From: Nocardioides solisilvae
Lineage (GTDB): Bacteria > Actinomycetota > Actinomycetes > Propionibacteriales > Nocardioidaceae
Direction of reading: 5' to 3'
Assembly: GCF_003194625.1 (NCBI RefSeq)
Contig: NZ_QHKX01000002.1
Location: 310,001 to 374,000, forward strand
DNA: 64,000 bases
In this document: positions 26,170-36,112 of the stretch, one piece after another
How the letters are laid out: each line of letters opens with the position of its first letter
How positions within the stretch are numbered: the first letter of the stretch is position 1
The notes under the pieces: model-generated
Database searches by the model: none
Seen by the model: only the letters and a program-made list of their open reading frames with translations
What the model was told of the DNA's origin: nothing
Translations under genes and position numbers: made by a program

Positions 26170-27273
26170 GTGAGGCACCGACGAGGGACGGTCGTGGAGG
26201 TCGAGACGCTCGCCGAGCTCGACGCGAGGCTCGCCACGGGCGTGCACGGCCTCGCGGGCTGGCAGCTGAAGGGCCTCGACCTGAGGCACCACGCCGACAG
26301 CCTGGCCGGGCGCGACCCGGCCGGCGCGCTCTTCATGGGCTGCACCTTCGCCCCCGGCGCCGAGGACCTGCTGCGGGACCGCGGGGCGCTCGTCTTCCCC
26401 CAGCTGCCGGGCGTCCCCGTCGACCCCTACCGCAGCCGTCTCTACACCGTGGCCGAGCTCTACGACACCGAGCGGTACGACGACTCGCTGGACGCCCGTG
26501 CCTACGCGTGGTCGCGCTCCGGCGCGGACCCCGACCTGGCGCGCGCGCTGCACGACCACGCGGTCGACGACGCGCTCACCGACTGGGTGGCCGGCCGGCG
26601 GCTGGTCGGGGTGATGGGCGGCCACGCCCTGCCGCGGGGCAGCGCTGACTACGCCGACGCCGCCCGCCTGGGGCGGGCGCTGGGCGGGGAGCTCGTCGTC
26701 ACCACCGGCGGCGGTCCCGGGGCGATGGAGGCGGCGAACCTGGGCGCCCGGACGGCCGACCGGCCCGCCGAGGACCTCGCCGAGGCGCTGGACCTCCTGG
26801 CGAGGGTCCCCTCCTTCCGCCCCGACGTGGACGCCTGGGTCGGCGCCGCCCGCGACGTGCTCGTCCGCCTCGGCAGCCCGGAGGCCGGCACCCCCACCCT
26901 GGGCATCCCGACCTGGCACTACGGGCACGAGCCGCCGAACCCCTTCGCGACCGTGGTGGCGAAGTACTTCCGCAACGCCACCCGGGAGGCCATCCTGCTC
27001 GAGCTGTGCGACCGCGGGATCGTCTTCCTTCCCGGGGCTGCCGGGACGGTCCAGGAGGTCTTCCAGGACGCCTGCGAGAACTACTACGCCGACGAGTCGG
27101 CCATCGCGCCGATGGTGCTCGTCGGGCGAGAGCACTGGACCCGCACCGTCCCCGCGTGGCCGCTGCTCGCCGCGCTGGCGCGCGGCCGCGCCATGGAGGG
27201 CCACGTCCACCTCGTCGACACCGTCGAGGAGGCCGCCGAGCTGGTGCTGGCGACCGGCGGGGGGCGGCCCTGA
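26170..27273 (+). CDS. LOG-family / Rossmann-fold nucleotide-binding protein
   Basis: The 367-aa protein carries the two LOG-family signatures, TGGGPGAMEAAN (about residue 178) and the PGGxGT-type LPGAAGTVQEVFQ (about residue 311). The second signature has Ala-Ala where plant and bacterial LOG enzymes have Gly-Gly. At 367 aa it is nearly twice the usual LOG length, with about 140 extra N-terminal residues (GLDLRHHADSLAGRDPAGAL and on). LOG enzymes release cytokinin bases from nucleoside 5'-monophosphates. The long form is better called a nucleotide phosphoribohydrolase-like protein of unknown substrate. It converges on rlmN with a 7-nt gap. Confidence 0.82.
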   Translation: MRHRRGTVVEVETLAELDARLATGVHGLAGWQLKGLDLRHHADSLAGRDPAGALFMGCTFAPGAEDLLRDRGALVFPQLPGVPVDPYRSRLYTVAELYDTERYDDSLDARAYAWSRSGADPDLARALHDHAVDDALTDWVAGRRLVGVMGGHALPRGSADYADAARLGRALGGELVVTTGGGPGAMEAANLGARTADRPAEDLAEALDLLARVPSFRPDVDAWVGAARDVLVRLGSPEAGTPTLGIPTWHYGHEPPNPFATVVAKYFRNATREAILLELCDRGIVFLPGAAGTVQEVFQDACENYYADESAIAPMVLVGREHWTRTVPAWPLLAALARGRAMEGHVHLVDTVEEAAELVLATGGGRP

Positions 27274-27280
27274 GGGCCGG

Positions 27281-28405
27281 TCACTCCGAGGCGGCCAGCT
27301 GCCCGCAGGCGCCGTCGATCTCCCGACCGCGCGTGTCGCGGACCGTGGTGGGGATCCCCTTCGCCTCGAGGCGGCGCACGAACTCGCGCTCGTCGCGGGG
27401 GTCCGAGGCGGTCCACTTCGAGCCGGGTGTCGGGTTGAGCGGGATGAGGTTGACGTGCACCCAGCCCCAGTCGCCGTACGCGTTGAGGACGTCGCCGAGG
27501 AGGTCGGCCCGTTCGCCCTGGTCGTTGATGCCGCGCATCATCGCGTACTCGATGGAGACCCGGCGCTTCGTCGTCCGCGCGTAGTTCCAAGCGGCCTCCA
27601 CCGTCTGCGCCACGGAGAACCGGGTGTTGATCGGGACCAGCTCGTTGCGCAGCTCGTCGTCGGGAGCATGCAGCGAGAGGGCCAGGGTCACGGGGATCCC
27701 CTCCCCGGCGAGCTGGTTGATCCGGGGCACGAGGCCGACGGTGGAGACGGTCACCCCGCGGGCGCTCATCCCCAGCCCTCCCGGTGCGGGGTCGGTGAGG
27801 CGGCGCACCGCCCCGATCACGGCCTTGTAGTTGGCCAGCGGCTCGCCCATCCCCATGAAGACGACGTTGGAGACCCGGCCCGGCCCGCCGGGCACCTCGC
27901 CGCGGGCCAGCGACCGGGCGGAGGAGACCACCTGCTCGACGATCTCGGCGGTCGACATGTTGCGCTGCAGCCCGCCCTGGCCGGTCGCGCAGAACGGGCA
28001 GGCCATCCCGCAGCCGGCCTGGCTGGAGACGCACACGGTGGCCCGGTCGGGGTAGCGCATGAGCACGGACTCCACCAACGCGCCGTCGAAGAGCTTCCAC
28101 AGCGTCTTGCGGGTGGTCCCCTTGTCGGCCTCGAGGGTGCGCAGGGGGGTCATCAGGTCGGGCAGCAGCGCGGCGACCAGCTCGTCACGCTGCGTGGCGG
28201 GCAGGTCGGTCATCTCCGCGGGGTCGTCGACCAGCCGACCGAAGTAGTGGGTCGAGAGCTGCTTGGCCCGGAAGCCCGGGAGGCCCAGCTGCACCAGGAG
28301 CTCCTGGCGCTCGGCGAGGTCGAGGTCGGCGAGGTGGCGTGGCGGCTTCTTGCGGCCACGGGGCTCGTCGAACACGAGGGGCAGGAGCTTCGGCGTCTCG
28401 GACAT
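27281..28405 (-). CDS. rlmN: 23S rRNA (A2503-C2) / tRNA (A37-C2) methyltransferase
   Basis: RlmN is a radical-SAM enzyme that methylates C2 of adenosine in 23S rRNA and some tRNAs. The 374-aa protein has the cluster motif C132-x3-C136-x2-C139 in [12 protein letters not shown], the SAM loop [23 protein letters not shown] and [12 protein letters not shown] cysteine near the end (about residue 367, DGACGQL) is the methyl-carrying Cys. The ATG has a GGGAGG box about 9 nt upstream. It ends the rpsB-to-rlmN run. Confidence 0.96.
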   Translation of the reverse strand: MSETPKLLPLVFDEPRGRKKPPRHLADLDLAERQELLVQLGLPGFRAKQLSTHYFGRLVDDPAEMTDLPATQRDELVAALLPDLMTPLRTLEADKGTTRKTLWKLFDGALVESVLMRYPDRATVCVSSQAGCGMACPFCATGQGGLQRNMSTAEIVEQVVSSARSLARGEVPGGPGRVSNVVFMGMGEPLANYKAVIGAVRRLTDPAPGGLGMSARGVTVSTVGLVPRINQLAGEGIPVTLALSLHAPDDELRNELVPINTRFSVAQTVEAAWNYARTTKRRVSIEYAMMRGINDQGERADLLGDVLNAYGDWGWVHVNLIPLNPTPGSKWTASDPRDEREFVRRLEAKGIPTTVRDTRGREIDGACGQLAASE

Positions 28406-28444
28406 CTGGCCGATCCTCCCACCCCGACGGGCGCTGGCCCAACC

Positions 28445-28819
28445 TCAGGCGTCGGCCTGCACCATGAAGTAGAGCACCAAGGAGACGACGCCCAGCACGA
28501 CCACGGCCGTCAGCACCATGCCGACGAAGACGAACTGGCCGAACCGCCGCGTCTTGCGCCGTGCCAGCAGCGCGGCGGGCACCACCAGCAGCACCAGGAC
28601 GAGGGGGAAGTACTTCTCCGCCGTCTCGTAGTCGAACAGCAGCCGGAGCACCGCGGCGAAGCCGCCGGGCAGGACGGTGACGAGGAGCATCCCGGTGAAG
28701 AAGCCGGTGAGGGCGGCGAAGGTCGGGTGGCTGCTGTGCCACCAGTCACGCCGCGACGGGGTCTCGTCGGCCGCGGCCTGCGGCGCCCCCGGGTGCTGGT
28801 GGGCCTGCTCAGTGGTCAT
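28445..28819 (-). CDS. Small three-TM membrane protein
   Basis: The 124-aa protein has a polar N-terminal 28 residues, then three hydrophobic segments (about 33-58, 70-88 and 95-120; FAALTGFFTGMLLVTVLPGG, YFPLVLVLLVVPAALLA, FVFVGMVLTAVVVLGVVSLV). I do not recognise the family. It sits between cdsA (20-nt gap) and rlmN on the same strand, so it may be cotranscribed with phospholipid-synthesis genes. A TAGGAT hexamer lies 8 nt before the ATG. Confidence 0.75.
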   Translation of the reverse strand: MTTEQAHQHPGAPQAAADETPSRRDWWHSSHPTFAALTGFFTGMLLVTVLPGGFAAVLRLLFDYETAEKYFPLVLVLLVVPAALLARRKTRRFGQFVFVGMVLTAVVVLGVVSLVLYFMVQADA

Positions 28820-28839
28820 GGTCGACCATCCTAGGGGGG

Positions 28840-29715
28840 TCAGAAGACGAGGTAGTGGAGCAGCAGCCAGGTCGGCGCGACCGTGGCGAGCAGCGAGTCG
28901 AGCCGGTCCATCAGGCCACCGTGCCCCGGGATGACCTGGGACATGTCCTTGATCCCGAGGTCACGCTTGATCACGGACTCGACGAGGTCGCCCAGGGTCG
29001 CCATCACGACGGTGCTCAGGCCCACGGCCACGCCCACCCACCAGGGGCCGTCCAGCAGCGCGGTCACGAGGAACCAGCCGGCGGCCACGCAGGCCAGCAG
29101 CGAGCCCGCGAATCCCTCCCAGGACTTCTTGGGGGAGATCACGGGGGCCATCGGGTGCTTGCCGAAGAGCACCCCGGCGGCGTACCCGCCCGTGTCGGAG
29201 GCGACCGTCACGAGGATGAAGACGACGATGCCCCGCACCCCGTCGTCCCACCGCTCGAAGCCGGTGGTGCCGCCCTCGGAGAGCAGCAGGCCCACGAAGG
29301 AGGCCAGGAACGGCAGGTAGACGAGGACGAAGACCGAGGCGGTGGCGTTGCGCACGTACCCCTCGACGCCGCGCCGCAGGAGCCACAGCATGACCACGAG
29401 GGCCGTCACCGCCGTGGCGGTGACCAGGGCGGGGGCACCCCAGAAGTAGGCGACGAAGACCATCACGACGCCGCCCAGCCACAACGGCTGCTCGGGCAGG
29501 TCGATCTCCTTGGCCAGGAAGCCCCGGCGGAGCTCCCACACGCCGACGACCACGGCCACCGCCACGACCACCACGAACGCCGTCTTCCAGAAGTACAGCG
29601 TCCCCGCGATCAGGGACAGGAGGACGACGGCGGACGCCACGGCGGCCGGCAGGTTCCTGCCGGCGCGGCCGTGGTCCTTCTGCGGCGGGTGGGCCGGCGG
29701 GGAGGAGGTGCTCAT
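28840..29715 (-). CDS. cdsA: Phosphatidate cytidylyltransferase (CDP-diglyceride synthase)
   Basis: CdsA makes CDP-diacylglycerol from phosphatidic acid and CTP, the entry to phospholipid synthesis. The 291-aa integral membrane protein has about eight TM segments. The family signature ESVIKRDLGIKDMSQVIPGHGGLMDRLDS-type block lies near residue 245, with KRDxGIKD and PGHGGxxDRxD visible. VASDTGGYAAGVLFGKH and ISPKKSWEGFAGS are further family blocks. The ATG lies 9 nt after the frr stop. Confidence 0.96.
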   Translation of the reverse strand: MSTSSPPAHPPQKDHGRAGRNLPAAVASAVVLLSLIAGTLYFWKTAFVVVVAVAVVVGVWELRRGFLAKEIDLPEQPLWLGGVVMVFVAYFWGAPALVTATAVTALVVMLWLLRRGVEGYVRNATASVFVLVYLPFLASFVGLLLSEGGTTGFERWDDGVRGIVVFILVTVASDTGGYAAGVLFGKHPMAPVISPKKSWEGFAGSLLACVAAGWFLVTALLDGPWWVGVAVGLSTVVMATLGDLVESVIKRDLGIKDMSQVIPGHGGLMDRLDSLLATVAPTWLLLHYLVF

Positions 29716-29724
29716 GGGTGTCGC

Positions 29725-30282
29725 TCAGACCTCGAGCAGCTCGGCTTCCTTCTTCTTCAGCATCTCGTCGATGTGGTCGGTGTGGGTCTTGGTCAGGGCG
29801 TCGAGGCGCTTCTCGGCGCCGGCGACGTCGTCCTTGCCGACCTCGCCGTCCTTCTCCAGCTTCTCCAGCGACTGCTTCGCCGTGCGCCGGACGTTGCGCA
29901 CGGAGATGCGCCCGTCCTCGGCCTTGCCCTTGGCGAGCTTGATGTACTCCTTGCGGCGCTCCTCGGTGAGCTCGGGGAACGCGCAGCGCAGGACCCGCCC
30001 GTCGTTGGAGGGGTTGACGCCCAGGTCGGAGTCCCGCACGGCCCGCTCGATCGCGTCCATCGCACCCTGGTCGTAGGGCGCGATGAGGATGACGCGCGCG
30101 TCCTGGGAGGTGAAGGTGGCCAGGCTCTGCAGCGGCGTGGGCGACCCGTAGTAGTCCACGACGATCTTGTTGAACATGCTCGGGTTCGCGCGGCCGGCGC
30201 GGATCGTGGCGAACTCCTCGCGGGTCGCCTCGACCGACTTGTCCATCTTCTGCTCCGCCTCGCGGAGGATGTCGTTGATCAC
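29725..30282 (-). CDS. frr: Ribosome recycling factor
   Basis: RRF splits post-termination ribosomes with EF-G. The 185-aa length is exact for the family. Motifs are IRAGRANPSMFNKIVVDYYGSPTPL, APYDQGAMDAIERAV, DLGVNPSNDGRVLR, LTEERRKEYIKLAKGKAED and VRNVRRTAKQ. It starts with GTG at 30282 and follows pyrH by 65 nt, the standard pyrH-frr pair. Confidence 0.98.
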   Translation of the reverse strand: MINDILREAEQKMDKSVEATREEFATIRAGRANPSMFNKIVVDYYGSPTPLQSLATFTSQDARVILIAPYDQGAMDAIERAVRDSDLGVNPSNDGRVLRCAFPELTEERRKEYIKLAKGKAEDGRISVRNVRRTAKQSLEKLEKDGEVGKDDVAGAEKRLDALTKTHTDHIDEMLKKKEAELLEV

Positions 30283-30347
30283 GTGTTGCTACCTACTCTC
30301 GAACCGGTGGGGTCAGGGGGCGGACTGGTGCGCGGGACGGGGGTCGC

Positions 30348-31064
30348 TCAGGGGTGCTGGCTCACGAGCGTGCCGATCTTCTCACCCTGCACGATCCGCA
30401 GGATGGCACCCTCGTCCTCCATGCCGAAGACGATCAGGGGCATGTCGTTCTCCATGCAGAGCGCGAACGCCGTGGCGTCGGCGACCTTGAGCCCACGCTG
30501 CAGCGCGTCGGAGAACGTCAGGGTGTCGAGCTTGGTCGCGGTCGGGTCGGTGCGCGGGTCGGCGGTGTAGACGCCGTCGACGCCCTGCTTGGCCATGAGG
30601 ACCACCTCGCACCGGGTCTCGAGCGCCCGCTGGGCGGCGACGGTGTCGGTGGAGAAGAAGGGCATGCCGGCGCCGGCGCCGAAGATGACGACGCGGCCCT
30701 TCTCCAGGTGCCGGATGGCCCGGCGCGGAATGTAGGGCTCGGCGACCTGGCCCATCGTGATGGCGGTCTGGACCCGGGTCTCGATCCCTTCCTTCTCGAG
30801 GAAGTCCTGGAGGGCGAGGCAGTTCATCACGGTGCCGAGCATCCCCATGTAGTCGGCCCGGGCGCGGTCCATGCCGCGCTGCTGCATCTCGGCCCCGCGG
30901 AAGAAGTTGCCCCCGCCCACGACGATGCTGACGCCGACGCCGGAGCGCACGACGGTCGCGATCTGCCGGGCCACCTTGGAGACGACGTCGGGGTCGACAC
31001 CCAGGCGGCCGCCGCCGAAGACCTCTCCGGAGAGCTTGAGCAGGACACGGTTGTACGCCGTCAC
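30348..31064 (-). CDS. pyrH: UMP kinase
   Basis: PyrH phosphorylates UMP to UDP. The 238-aa protein has [12 protein letters not shown] at the N-terminus, [11 protein letters not shown], the nucleotide-binding [18 protein letters not shown] and [20 protein letters not shown] selected GTG at 31064 because AAGGAAC lies 7 nt upstream and kinase homology begins right there; the reading from 31103 adds 13 unrelated residues. It lies between tsf and frr. Confidence 0.96.
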   Translation of the reverse strand: MTAYNRVLLKLSGEVFGGGRLGVDPDVVSKVARQIATVVRSGVGVSIVVGGGNFFRGAEMQQRGMDRARADYMGMLGTVMNCLALQDFLEKEGIETRVQTAITMGQVAEPYIPRRAIRHLEKGRVVIFGAGAGMPFFSTDTVAAQRALETRCEVVLMAKQGVDGVYTADPRTDPTATKLDTLTFSDALQRGLKVADATAFALCMENDMPLIVFGMEDEGAILRIVQGEKIGTLVSQHP

Positions 31065-31107
31065 GCGAGTTCCTTCCGCCGGGGCGAGGTGGTGCGGGGA
31101 CACGAGA

Positions 31108-31149
31108 AGGCCGGTTCGATGGTCTCGTGTCGTTCCACCGAACCGGCCT
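31108..31149 (-). terminator. Hairpin between tsf and pyrH
   Basis: Arms AGGCCGGTTCG (31108-31118) and CGAACCGGCCT (31139-31149) pair perfectly over 11 bp with a 20-nt loop, beginning 36 nt past the tsf stop. There is no U-run. It probably lowers transcription from rpsB-tsf into pyrH rather than ending it fully. Confidence 0.6.
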
Positions 31150-31184
31150 CCTCGTCGTTGCTCTGTGCTGCGAACCCTATCGGG

Positions 31185-32000
31185 TCAGGCGCCGACCTCG
31201 AACCGCGCGAAGCGCGTGATCGTCACGCCGGCAGCGTCGAGGACCGCCTTGACGGTCTTCTTGTTCTCGGTGACCGACGGCTGCTCCAGCAGGACGACGT
31301 CCTTGAAGAAGCCGTTGAGGCGACCCTCGGTGATCTTGGCGATCGCCTGCTCCGGCTTGCCCTCCTCGCGCGAGGTCGCCTCGGCGATCTCGCGCTCCTT
31401 GGCCACGACGTCGGCGGGGACGTCGTCGCGGGTGAGGTACTGCGGGCGCATGGCCGCGATCTGCATCGCGGCGCCGCGGGCGGCGGCCTCGTCGTCGCCG
31501 GTGTACTCCACCAGGACGCCGACGGCGGGCGGCAGGTCAGCGGCGCGCTTGTGCATGTACGCCACGGCCTTGCCGTCGAAGTGGGCGACCTGGCCCAGCT
31601 CGATCTTCTCGCCGATGGTGATCGCCAGGCCCTCGACGACCTCGCCGACGGTCTTGCCGTCGAGCTCGACGGCCTTGAGCGCCTCCGCGTCGGCAGCCTT
31701 GGCGGCGTCCGCCGCGTCGGCGATCCGCTGGGCGGTGGCGACGAAGTCGTCGTTCTTGGCGACGAAGTCGGTCTCGGACTTCAGCTCGACCAGGGCGCCA
31801 CCGGAGTGGGCGACCAGACCGGCCGAGGCCTCGCGCTCGGCGGCACGGTTGGCGGCCTTCGCGGCCCCCTTCACGCGGAGGAGCTCGACGGCCTTGTCGA
31901 AGTCCCCGTCGGTCTCGGTGAGCGCCTTCTTGCAGTCCATCATGCCGGCGGAGGTCAGCTCGCGGAGCTTCTTGACGTCGGCTGCGGAGAAGTTAGCCAT
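31185..32000 (-). CDS. tsf: Elongation factor Ts
   Basis: EF-Ts is the nucleotide-exchange factor for EF-Tu. The 271-aa protein has the N-terminal UBA-like block [42 protein letters not shown] sequence (here [12 protein letters not shown]), [12 protein letters not shown] (EF-Tu contact) and [15 protein letters not shown] near the end. The ATG at 32000 has AGGAAGAAGG just upstream. It follows rpsB by 46 nt. Confidence 0.97.
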   Translation of the reverse strand: MANFSAADVKKLRELTSAGMMDCKKALTETDGDFDKAVELLRVKGAAKAANRAAEREASAGLVAHSGGALVELKSETDFVAKNDDFVATAQRIADAADAAKAADAEALKAVELDGKTVGEVVEGLAITIGEKIELGQVAHFDGKAVAYMHKRAADLPPAVGVLVEYTGDDEAAARGAAMQIAAMRPQYLTRDDVPADVVAKEREIAEATSREEGKPEQAIAKITEGRLNGFFKDVVLLEQPSVTENKKTVKAVLDAAGVTITRFARFEVGA

Positions 32001-32046
32001 GTTCCTTCTTCCTGGGTCAGAGGGTGGTCTCGCGGGGCGAGGAGGG

Positions 32047-33012
32047 TCAGGCCTGCTCGGCCGGGGCCTCGGTGGCCTCGGGAGCGGGGGCCTCGGTCGC
32101 CTCGGCGGCGGGGGCCTCGGTCGCCTCGGCAGCGGGGGCCTCGGCGGCCTCGGTGGAGGCACCGGTCGCCTCGGAGGCGGGGGTGTCCTCGGTGGCGGAG
32201 TCGCCGCCGGTCGCCTCGACGGCAGCCTTGTCGGCGTCACCCGAGAGCAGCTCGCGCTCCCACTCGGCCAGCGGCTCGCCGGCGGCCACGGTCTCGCCGG
32301 ACTCGGCGCCCGACTTGGCACCCGAGCGGGCGATGAGGCCCTCGGCGACGGCGTCGGCCACCACGCGGGTCAGCAGGCCGACCGCGCGGATGGCGTCGTC
32401 GTTGCCCGGGATCGGGAAGTCGACGACGTCGGGGTCGCAGTTGGAGTCGAGGATGCCGACGATCGGGATCCGCAGCTTGCGGGCCTCCTCGACAGCCAGG
32501 TGCTCCTTGTTGGTGTCGACGATCCAGACCGCGGACGGGGTCCGGGTCATCTCGCGGATGCCGCCGAGGGACTTGTTGAGCTTGTCGCGCTCGCGGCGCA
32601 TCTGCAGCAGCTCCTTCTTGGTGCGGCTGCTGCCCGCCACGTCCTCGAAGTCGATCTCGTCGAGCTCCTTGAGGCGGTTGATCCGCTGGTGCACGGTCTG
32701 GAAGTTGGTGAGCATGCCGCCCAGCCAGCGCTGGTTGACGTAGGGCATGCCGACGCGGGTCGCCTGCTCGGCGATCGCCTCCTGGGCCTGCTTCTTGGTG
32801 CCCACGAACATGATCGTGCCGCCCTTGGCGACGGTCTCCTTGATGAAGGCGTACGACCGGTCGATGTAGGCCAGCGACTGCTGGAGGTCGATGATGTAGA
32901 TGCCGTTGCGCTCGGTCATGATGAAGCGCTTCATCTTGGGGTTCCAGCGACGGGTCTGGTGCCCGAAGTGGACGCCGCTCTCGAGCAGCTGGCGCATGGT
33001 CACGACTGCCAT
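32047..33012 (-). CDS. rpsB: 30S ribosomal protein S2 with long acidic Ala/Glu/Pro tail
   Basis: S2 binds the 30S head-body junction. The family core spans about residues 1-230: [82 protein letters not shown] and [14 protein letters not shown]. The product is 321 aa. The last 70 or so residues are repeats of an EATEAPA(A/P) unit, encoded by a roughly 24-bp repeat near 32060-32140. The ATG has CAGGAG 7 nt upstream. A 240-nt leader lies before it. Confidence 0.97.
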   Translation of the reverse strand: MAVVTMRQLLESGVHFGHQTRRWNPKMKRFIMTERNGIYIIDLQQSLAYIDRSYAFIKETVAKGGTIMFVGTKKQAQEAIAEQATRVGMPYVNQRWLGGMLTNFQTVHQRINRLKELDEIDFEDVAGSSRTKKELLQMRRERDKLNKSLGGIREMTRTPSAVWIVDTNKEHLAVEEARKLRIPIVGILDSNCDPDVVDFPIPGNDDAIRAVGLLTRVVADAVAEGLIARSGAKSGAESGETVAAGEPLAEWERELLSGDADKAAVEATGGDSATEDTPASEATGASTEAAEAPAAEATEAPAAEATEAPAPEATEAPAEQA

Positions 33013-33254
33013 GGTGTTCTCCTGTGTCGCGCAGGCTCGCCGTCCGGCACGCGCGCGGCGTGGGTGGCGTCCTGCAGGTGTTCTCAGTTGTCGCCGCCGA
33101 CGGGTGCCGGAGGCCCTGACGCTCACGCGCGGCCCCACCCGACTCTCTCGAGCCGGGACCGAGGACGGCGCCCACGGGCGGTCGGGGCCTTGAGGAGACG
33201 ACCCCGTCGCGGTCTGCGAGCGTGCGAAGTCAGCCCGCGAGGGCTGCTGGGAGC
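33013..33254 (-). other. Long untranslated leader of rpsB
   Basis: About 240 nt separate the candidate promoter from the rpsB ATG, with no convincing gene on either strand. S2 autoregulates through its leader in E. coli. A comparable element could be here, but I see no structure I can name. Confidence 0.4.
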
Positions 33255-33285
33255 AGAGTATCCCTCCGCGTCCGCGCACGCCCAA
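33255..33285 (-). promoter_or_regulatory. Candidate rpsB promoter (TTGGGC-19-TACTCT)
   Basis: The -35-like TTGGGC at 33280-33285 and -10 TACTCT at 33255-33260 are 19 bp apart on the minus strand. The same -35 and spacing precede rpsO. Confidence 0.5.
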
Positions 33286-33388
33286 TCGACCGGGCCGCTC
33301 GCCGTCCCCAGCCGGCCGGCGGGAGGCCCTGGGCGGCGGCGCTCCCCAGCCCGGACCCATCCTCTCCCTCGCGCGGGTCCGGAGGACC

Positions 33389-33394
33389 CAGGAT
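33389..33394 (+). promoter_or_regulatory. Candidate -10 box (CAGGAT) before the M23 peptidase gene
   Basis: CAGGAT ends 6 nt before the ATG at 33401. A hairpin GGGTCC-GGA-GGACCC (33375-33389) lies immediately before it and would hide the only GGAGG nearby, so leaderless initiation is more likely than Shine-Dalgarno initiation. Confidence 0.4.
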
Positions 33395-33400
33395 CGCGGC

Positions 33401-34054
33401 ATGCGCCGCTCCCCCGCCCCGCCCTCGCCCGCAGCCGTGCGCCTCGCCGCGCGGGCCACCGCGCTGGTCTCCGCGCTGGTCTCCGTGCCGGCCGTCGTGC
33501 TGGCAGTCGTGCTGGCCGTCGCCCCCGTGGCCGCCCCGGCCGCCGCTCCGGCCGCCGAACCGTCGCCCGGGACGTGGCCGCTGGCCCCCCGGCCGAGGGT
33601 GGTGGCCGGCTTCGCGCCCCCGGTGCAGCGGTGGCAGGCGGGGCACCGGGGCGTGGACCTGGCCGGCAGGCCCGGGCAGGCGGTGCGGGCGGCGCTGGCC
33701 GGACGCGTCTCCTTCGCGGGTCGGGTCGCGGGCAAGCCCTCCGTCGTGGTCGACCACGGCGCGACCCGGACGACCTACGAGCCCGTGGTCGCGCTCGTCT
33801 CGGTGGGGACCGAGGTGAGCGCGGGCGACCGCCTGGGCCTCCTGACCCTGCCCTTCTCGCACTGCCACCCGGCCGCCTGCCTGCACTGGGGGCTGCGCCG
33901 GGGCACGACCTACCTGGATCCTTTGAGCCTGGTGGCTCGCGCGCGGGTACGCCTGCTCCCGCTCGGCGGCGCCGCCGCGACCCGCGCCCGGTGGCGCAGC
34001 GTCACGCCCGGGGATGGGCCTGGCGGTAGGCGCGACGGAGCCGGTCGGTCGTGA
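33401..34054 (+). CDS. Secreted M23 (LytM-type) peptidase
   Basis: The 217-aa protein has a long hydrophobic signal (about residues 20-50, [20 protein letters not shown]). The LytM domain has zinc motifs HRGVDLAG (H-x3-D) and H-x-H replaced by the pattern [15 protein letters not shown]. It is expected to cut peptidoglycan cross-bridges or, if degenerate, to activate amidases. The last 40 residues are basic and low-complexity. Its 3' end overlaps the 3' end of xerC on the other strand by 53 bp. It is transcribed away from the rpsB promoter. Confidence 0.82.
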   Translation: MRRSPAPPSPAAVRLAARATALVSALVSVPAVVLAVVLAVAPVAAPAAAPAAEPSPGTWPLAPRPRVVAGFAPPVQRWQAGHRGVDLAGRPGQAVRAALAGRVSFAGRVAGKPSVVVDHGATRTTYEPVVALVSVGTEVSAGDRLGLLTLPFSHCHPAACLHWGLRRGTTYLDPLSLVARARVRLLPLGGAAATRARWRSVTPGDGPGGRRDGAGRS

Positions 34055-34940
34055 CGTGGGTGTAGAGCTGGGTCGTCGACAGGGAGGCGTGCCCGAGGAG
34101 CTCCTGGACGGAGCGGAGGTCCGCCCCGCCTTCCAGCAGGTGCGTGGCCACCGTGTGCCGCAGGCCGTGCGGGCCCATGTCGGGGGCGCCCGGCACGTCC
34201 CGCAGCCGGGCGTGGACGACCGAGCGCACCACCCGCGGGTCGACGCGGCCGCCGCGGGCGCCCAGGAAGAGGGCCGGTCCCGAGGCCCCGCCGAGCAGCG
34301 CGGGTCGCCCTCGCCCGGTCCAGGCGGCGAGCGCGAGGGCGGCGGGCTGCCCGTAGGGCACCACCCGCTCCTTGCGCCCCTTGCCCAGCACGCGGAGCAC
34401 GCGGCGCTCGGTGTCCACGTCGTCCAGGTCCAGCCCCACGAGCTCGCCCACCCGGACACCGGTGGCGTACAGCACCTCGAGCAGGGCCGCGTCCCGCAGG
34501 CCCAGCGGGGTCCCGTCGTCCGCGCGCTCGGCCGCGACGCGCATCAGGTCGGCCGCCTCGTCGGCGCGCAGGACCGAGGGCAGGGTGCGGTCCAGCTTCG
34601 GGGAGAGCAGGGACGCCCCCGGGTCGCCGGTCGTCCGGCCCGTCCTGGCGAGCCAGGCGGTGAACCGCCGTACGGCGCTGGCCCGGCGGGCGACGGTACG
34701 CCGGGAACGCCCCAGGGTCTGTTGCTTGGCCAACCAGCTGCGCAGCGTCCGGAGATCGATCTCCTCGAGCTCCTCGTGGCCCAGCAGCGCCGCGTGCTGG
34801 AGCATCCCCGACACGTCCTGGAGGTAGGCCCGCACCGTGTGGGAGGACAGGTCCCGCTCCACGGCGAGGTGCCGCTCGTAGGCCCCGAGCACCTCGGCCC
34901 ACCGTTCCGGCAGCAGGGCCGAGGAGTCCGTCGCGCTCAT
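34002..34940 (-). CDS. xerC: Tyrosine recombinase XerC/XerD-type
   Basis: The 312-aa recombinase resolves chromosome dimers at dif. All catalytic residues are visible: R163 (TGVRVGEL), K188 (LGKGRKER), H258 and R261 ([10 protein letters not shown]), H284 (LGHASLST) and nucleophile Y293 (QLYTHV). The N-terminal SAM-like domain ([21 protein letters not shown]) is typical. I chose the ATG at 34940 because TACGAT lies exactly 6 nt upstream and the 22 extra residues of a longer form are not family-like. It lies 35 nt downstream of dprA and is placed as in other actinobacteria, so it is housekeeping rather than phage-borne. Confidence 0.94.
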   Translation of the reverse strand: MSATDSSALLPERWAEVLGAYERHLAVERDLSSHTVRAYLQDVSGMLQHAALLGHEELEEIDLRTLRSWLAKQQTLGRSRRTVARRASAVRRFTAWLARTGRTTGDPGASLLSPKLDRTLPSVLRADEAADLMRVAAERADDGTPLGLRDAALLEVLYATGVRVGELVGLDLDDVDTERRVLRVLGKGRKERVVPYGQPAALALAAWTGRGRPALLGGASGPALFLGARGGRVDPRVVRSVVHARLRDVPGAPDMGPHGLRHTVATHLLEGGADLRSVQELLGHASLSTTQLYTHVTTDRLRRAYRQAHPRA

Positions 34941-34946
34941 GGGTGG

Positions 34947-34952
34947 ATCGTA
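34947..34952 (-). promoter_or_regulatory. Candidate -10 box of a leaderless transcript (TACGAT)
   Basis: TACGAT on the minus strand lies 6 nt before the xerC ATG and inside the short dprA-xerC gap. xerC may therefore have its own transcript. Confidence 0.5.
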
Positions 34953-34975
34953 GGAGCCGTGGGCGCCGCCCGCGC

Positions 34976-36112
34976 TCAGGCTCGCGCGGCCCGGTCGAGG
35001 GTCCACCCGCCGGGGCTCCGCCTGACCAGCCCCTGCTGCTCGAGCAGCGAGAGCGCCCGGTACACCTCACGGACCCCGATCCCGGCCGTCCGGGCGACGG
35101 AGTCCGCCCCCGCCGGACGAGCCACCGGCACCGCGTCCAGCACCTGCTGCTGCCGGGTGGTCAGGCGGTCCCGGGGGCGGGGCTCCGCCCTCGGCACCTC
35201 CACCAGGTGCTCGCCCGGGCGGCCCAGCAGCTCGAGCACGTCGTGGCCGCCGGTCACGAGGACCGCCGCCCCGGAGCGGATCCGTTCGTGCACCCCTTGG
35301 GACTCCGCCGCCGTGACGGGGCCCGGCACCCCCATCAGCGGACGTTGCAGCCGCTCGGTCCAGGTCGCCGTGCTCAGGGCGCCGCTGCGCACGGCGGCCT
35401 CGACCACGACCGTCCCGCGGGCCATGGCCGCGATCAGGCGGTTGCGGGCGAGGAACCGGACGCGCATCGGGGAGCACCCCGGCGCGCTCTCGGAGACCAC
35501 CGCCCCGGCGTCGGCCACGTGCCCGAGCAGCCCGCGGTGCGCCGCAGGGTAGGCACGGTCCGCACCGCACGCCAGCACGGCGAGGGTGGGGCCGTCGACG
35601 GCCAGGGCTCCCCGGTGCGCCGCCTGGTCGATGCCGAACGCCGCGCCGGAGACGACGCACCAGCCCGCCCGGGCGGCCACGGCCGAGAGGTCCCGGGCGA
35701 CGGTGTCGCCGTAGCCGGTGGAGCTGCGGGACCCCACCACGGCGACCGCGTCGGAGAGCTCGTCGAGACGGACCCGCCCCCGGACCCAGAGTCCGAGCGG
35801 CACTCCCCCGCGCTCGCCCACCGTCCCCGCGCGGGCCAGGTCGTCGAGCCCCACCGGCCACTCCCGGTCGCCGGGCACCACGAACCGCAGCCCGACCCGG
35901 TCCGCCCGTTCCAGCTCCGCCGCCGGGTCCAGCGAGGCGAGCCGTGCCGCCACGTCGGTCCGCACCCCGTCCAGGGAGCGCTCCGCGAGCAGGAGGTCAC
36001 GGACCCGCTCGGCGCCCAGCTCGGTCACGAGCCCTGCCATCCTCGGGTCGCCCGGCTCGGCCAGCCGGTTGAGCGCCACCCGGGCCAGCCGCTCCTCCTC
36101 GGTGGCGCTCAC
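34976..36112 (-). CDS. dprA: DNA-processing protein DprA
   Basis: DprA loads RecA on incoming single-stranded DNA during transformation. The 378-aa protein has the Rossmann-like core with [69 protein letters not shown] and [17 protein letters not shown]-terminal winged-helix (DML1-like) domain lies at about 305-378 ([20 protein letters not shown]). The ATG overlaps the comM stop (ATGA). The yraN-comM-dprA set is conserved widely, including in species not known to be competent. Confidence 0.95.
   Translation of the reverse strand: MSATEEERLARVALNRLAEPGDPRMAGLVTELGAERVRDLLLAERSLDGVRTDVAARLASLDPAAELERADRVGLRFVVPGDREWPVGLDDLARAGTVGERGGVPLGLWVRGRVRLDELSDAVAVVGSRSSTGYGDTVARDLSAVAARAGWCVVSGAAFGIDQAAHRGALAVDGPTLAVLACGADRAYPAAHRGLLGHVADAGAVVSESAPGCSPMRVRFLARNRLIAAMARGTVVVEAAVRSGALSTATWTERLQRPLMGVPGPVTAAESQGVHERIRSGAAVLVTGGHDVLELLGRPGEHLVEVPRAEPRPRDRLTTRQQQVLDAVPVARPAGADSVARTAGIGVREVYRALSLLEQQGLVRRSPGGWTLDRAARA

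Noticed and set aside
33013..33254. Riboswitch or named ribosomal-protein leader before rpsB
   Set aside because: I could not identify conserved elements of any known class; it is kept only as an unassigned leader.
34002..34940. Phage or integron integrase
   Set aside because: Location after dprA, length and catalytic motifs match housekeeping XerC/D, and no mobile-element ends are near.
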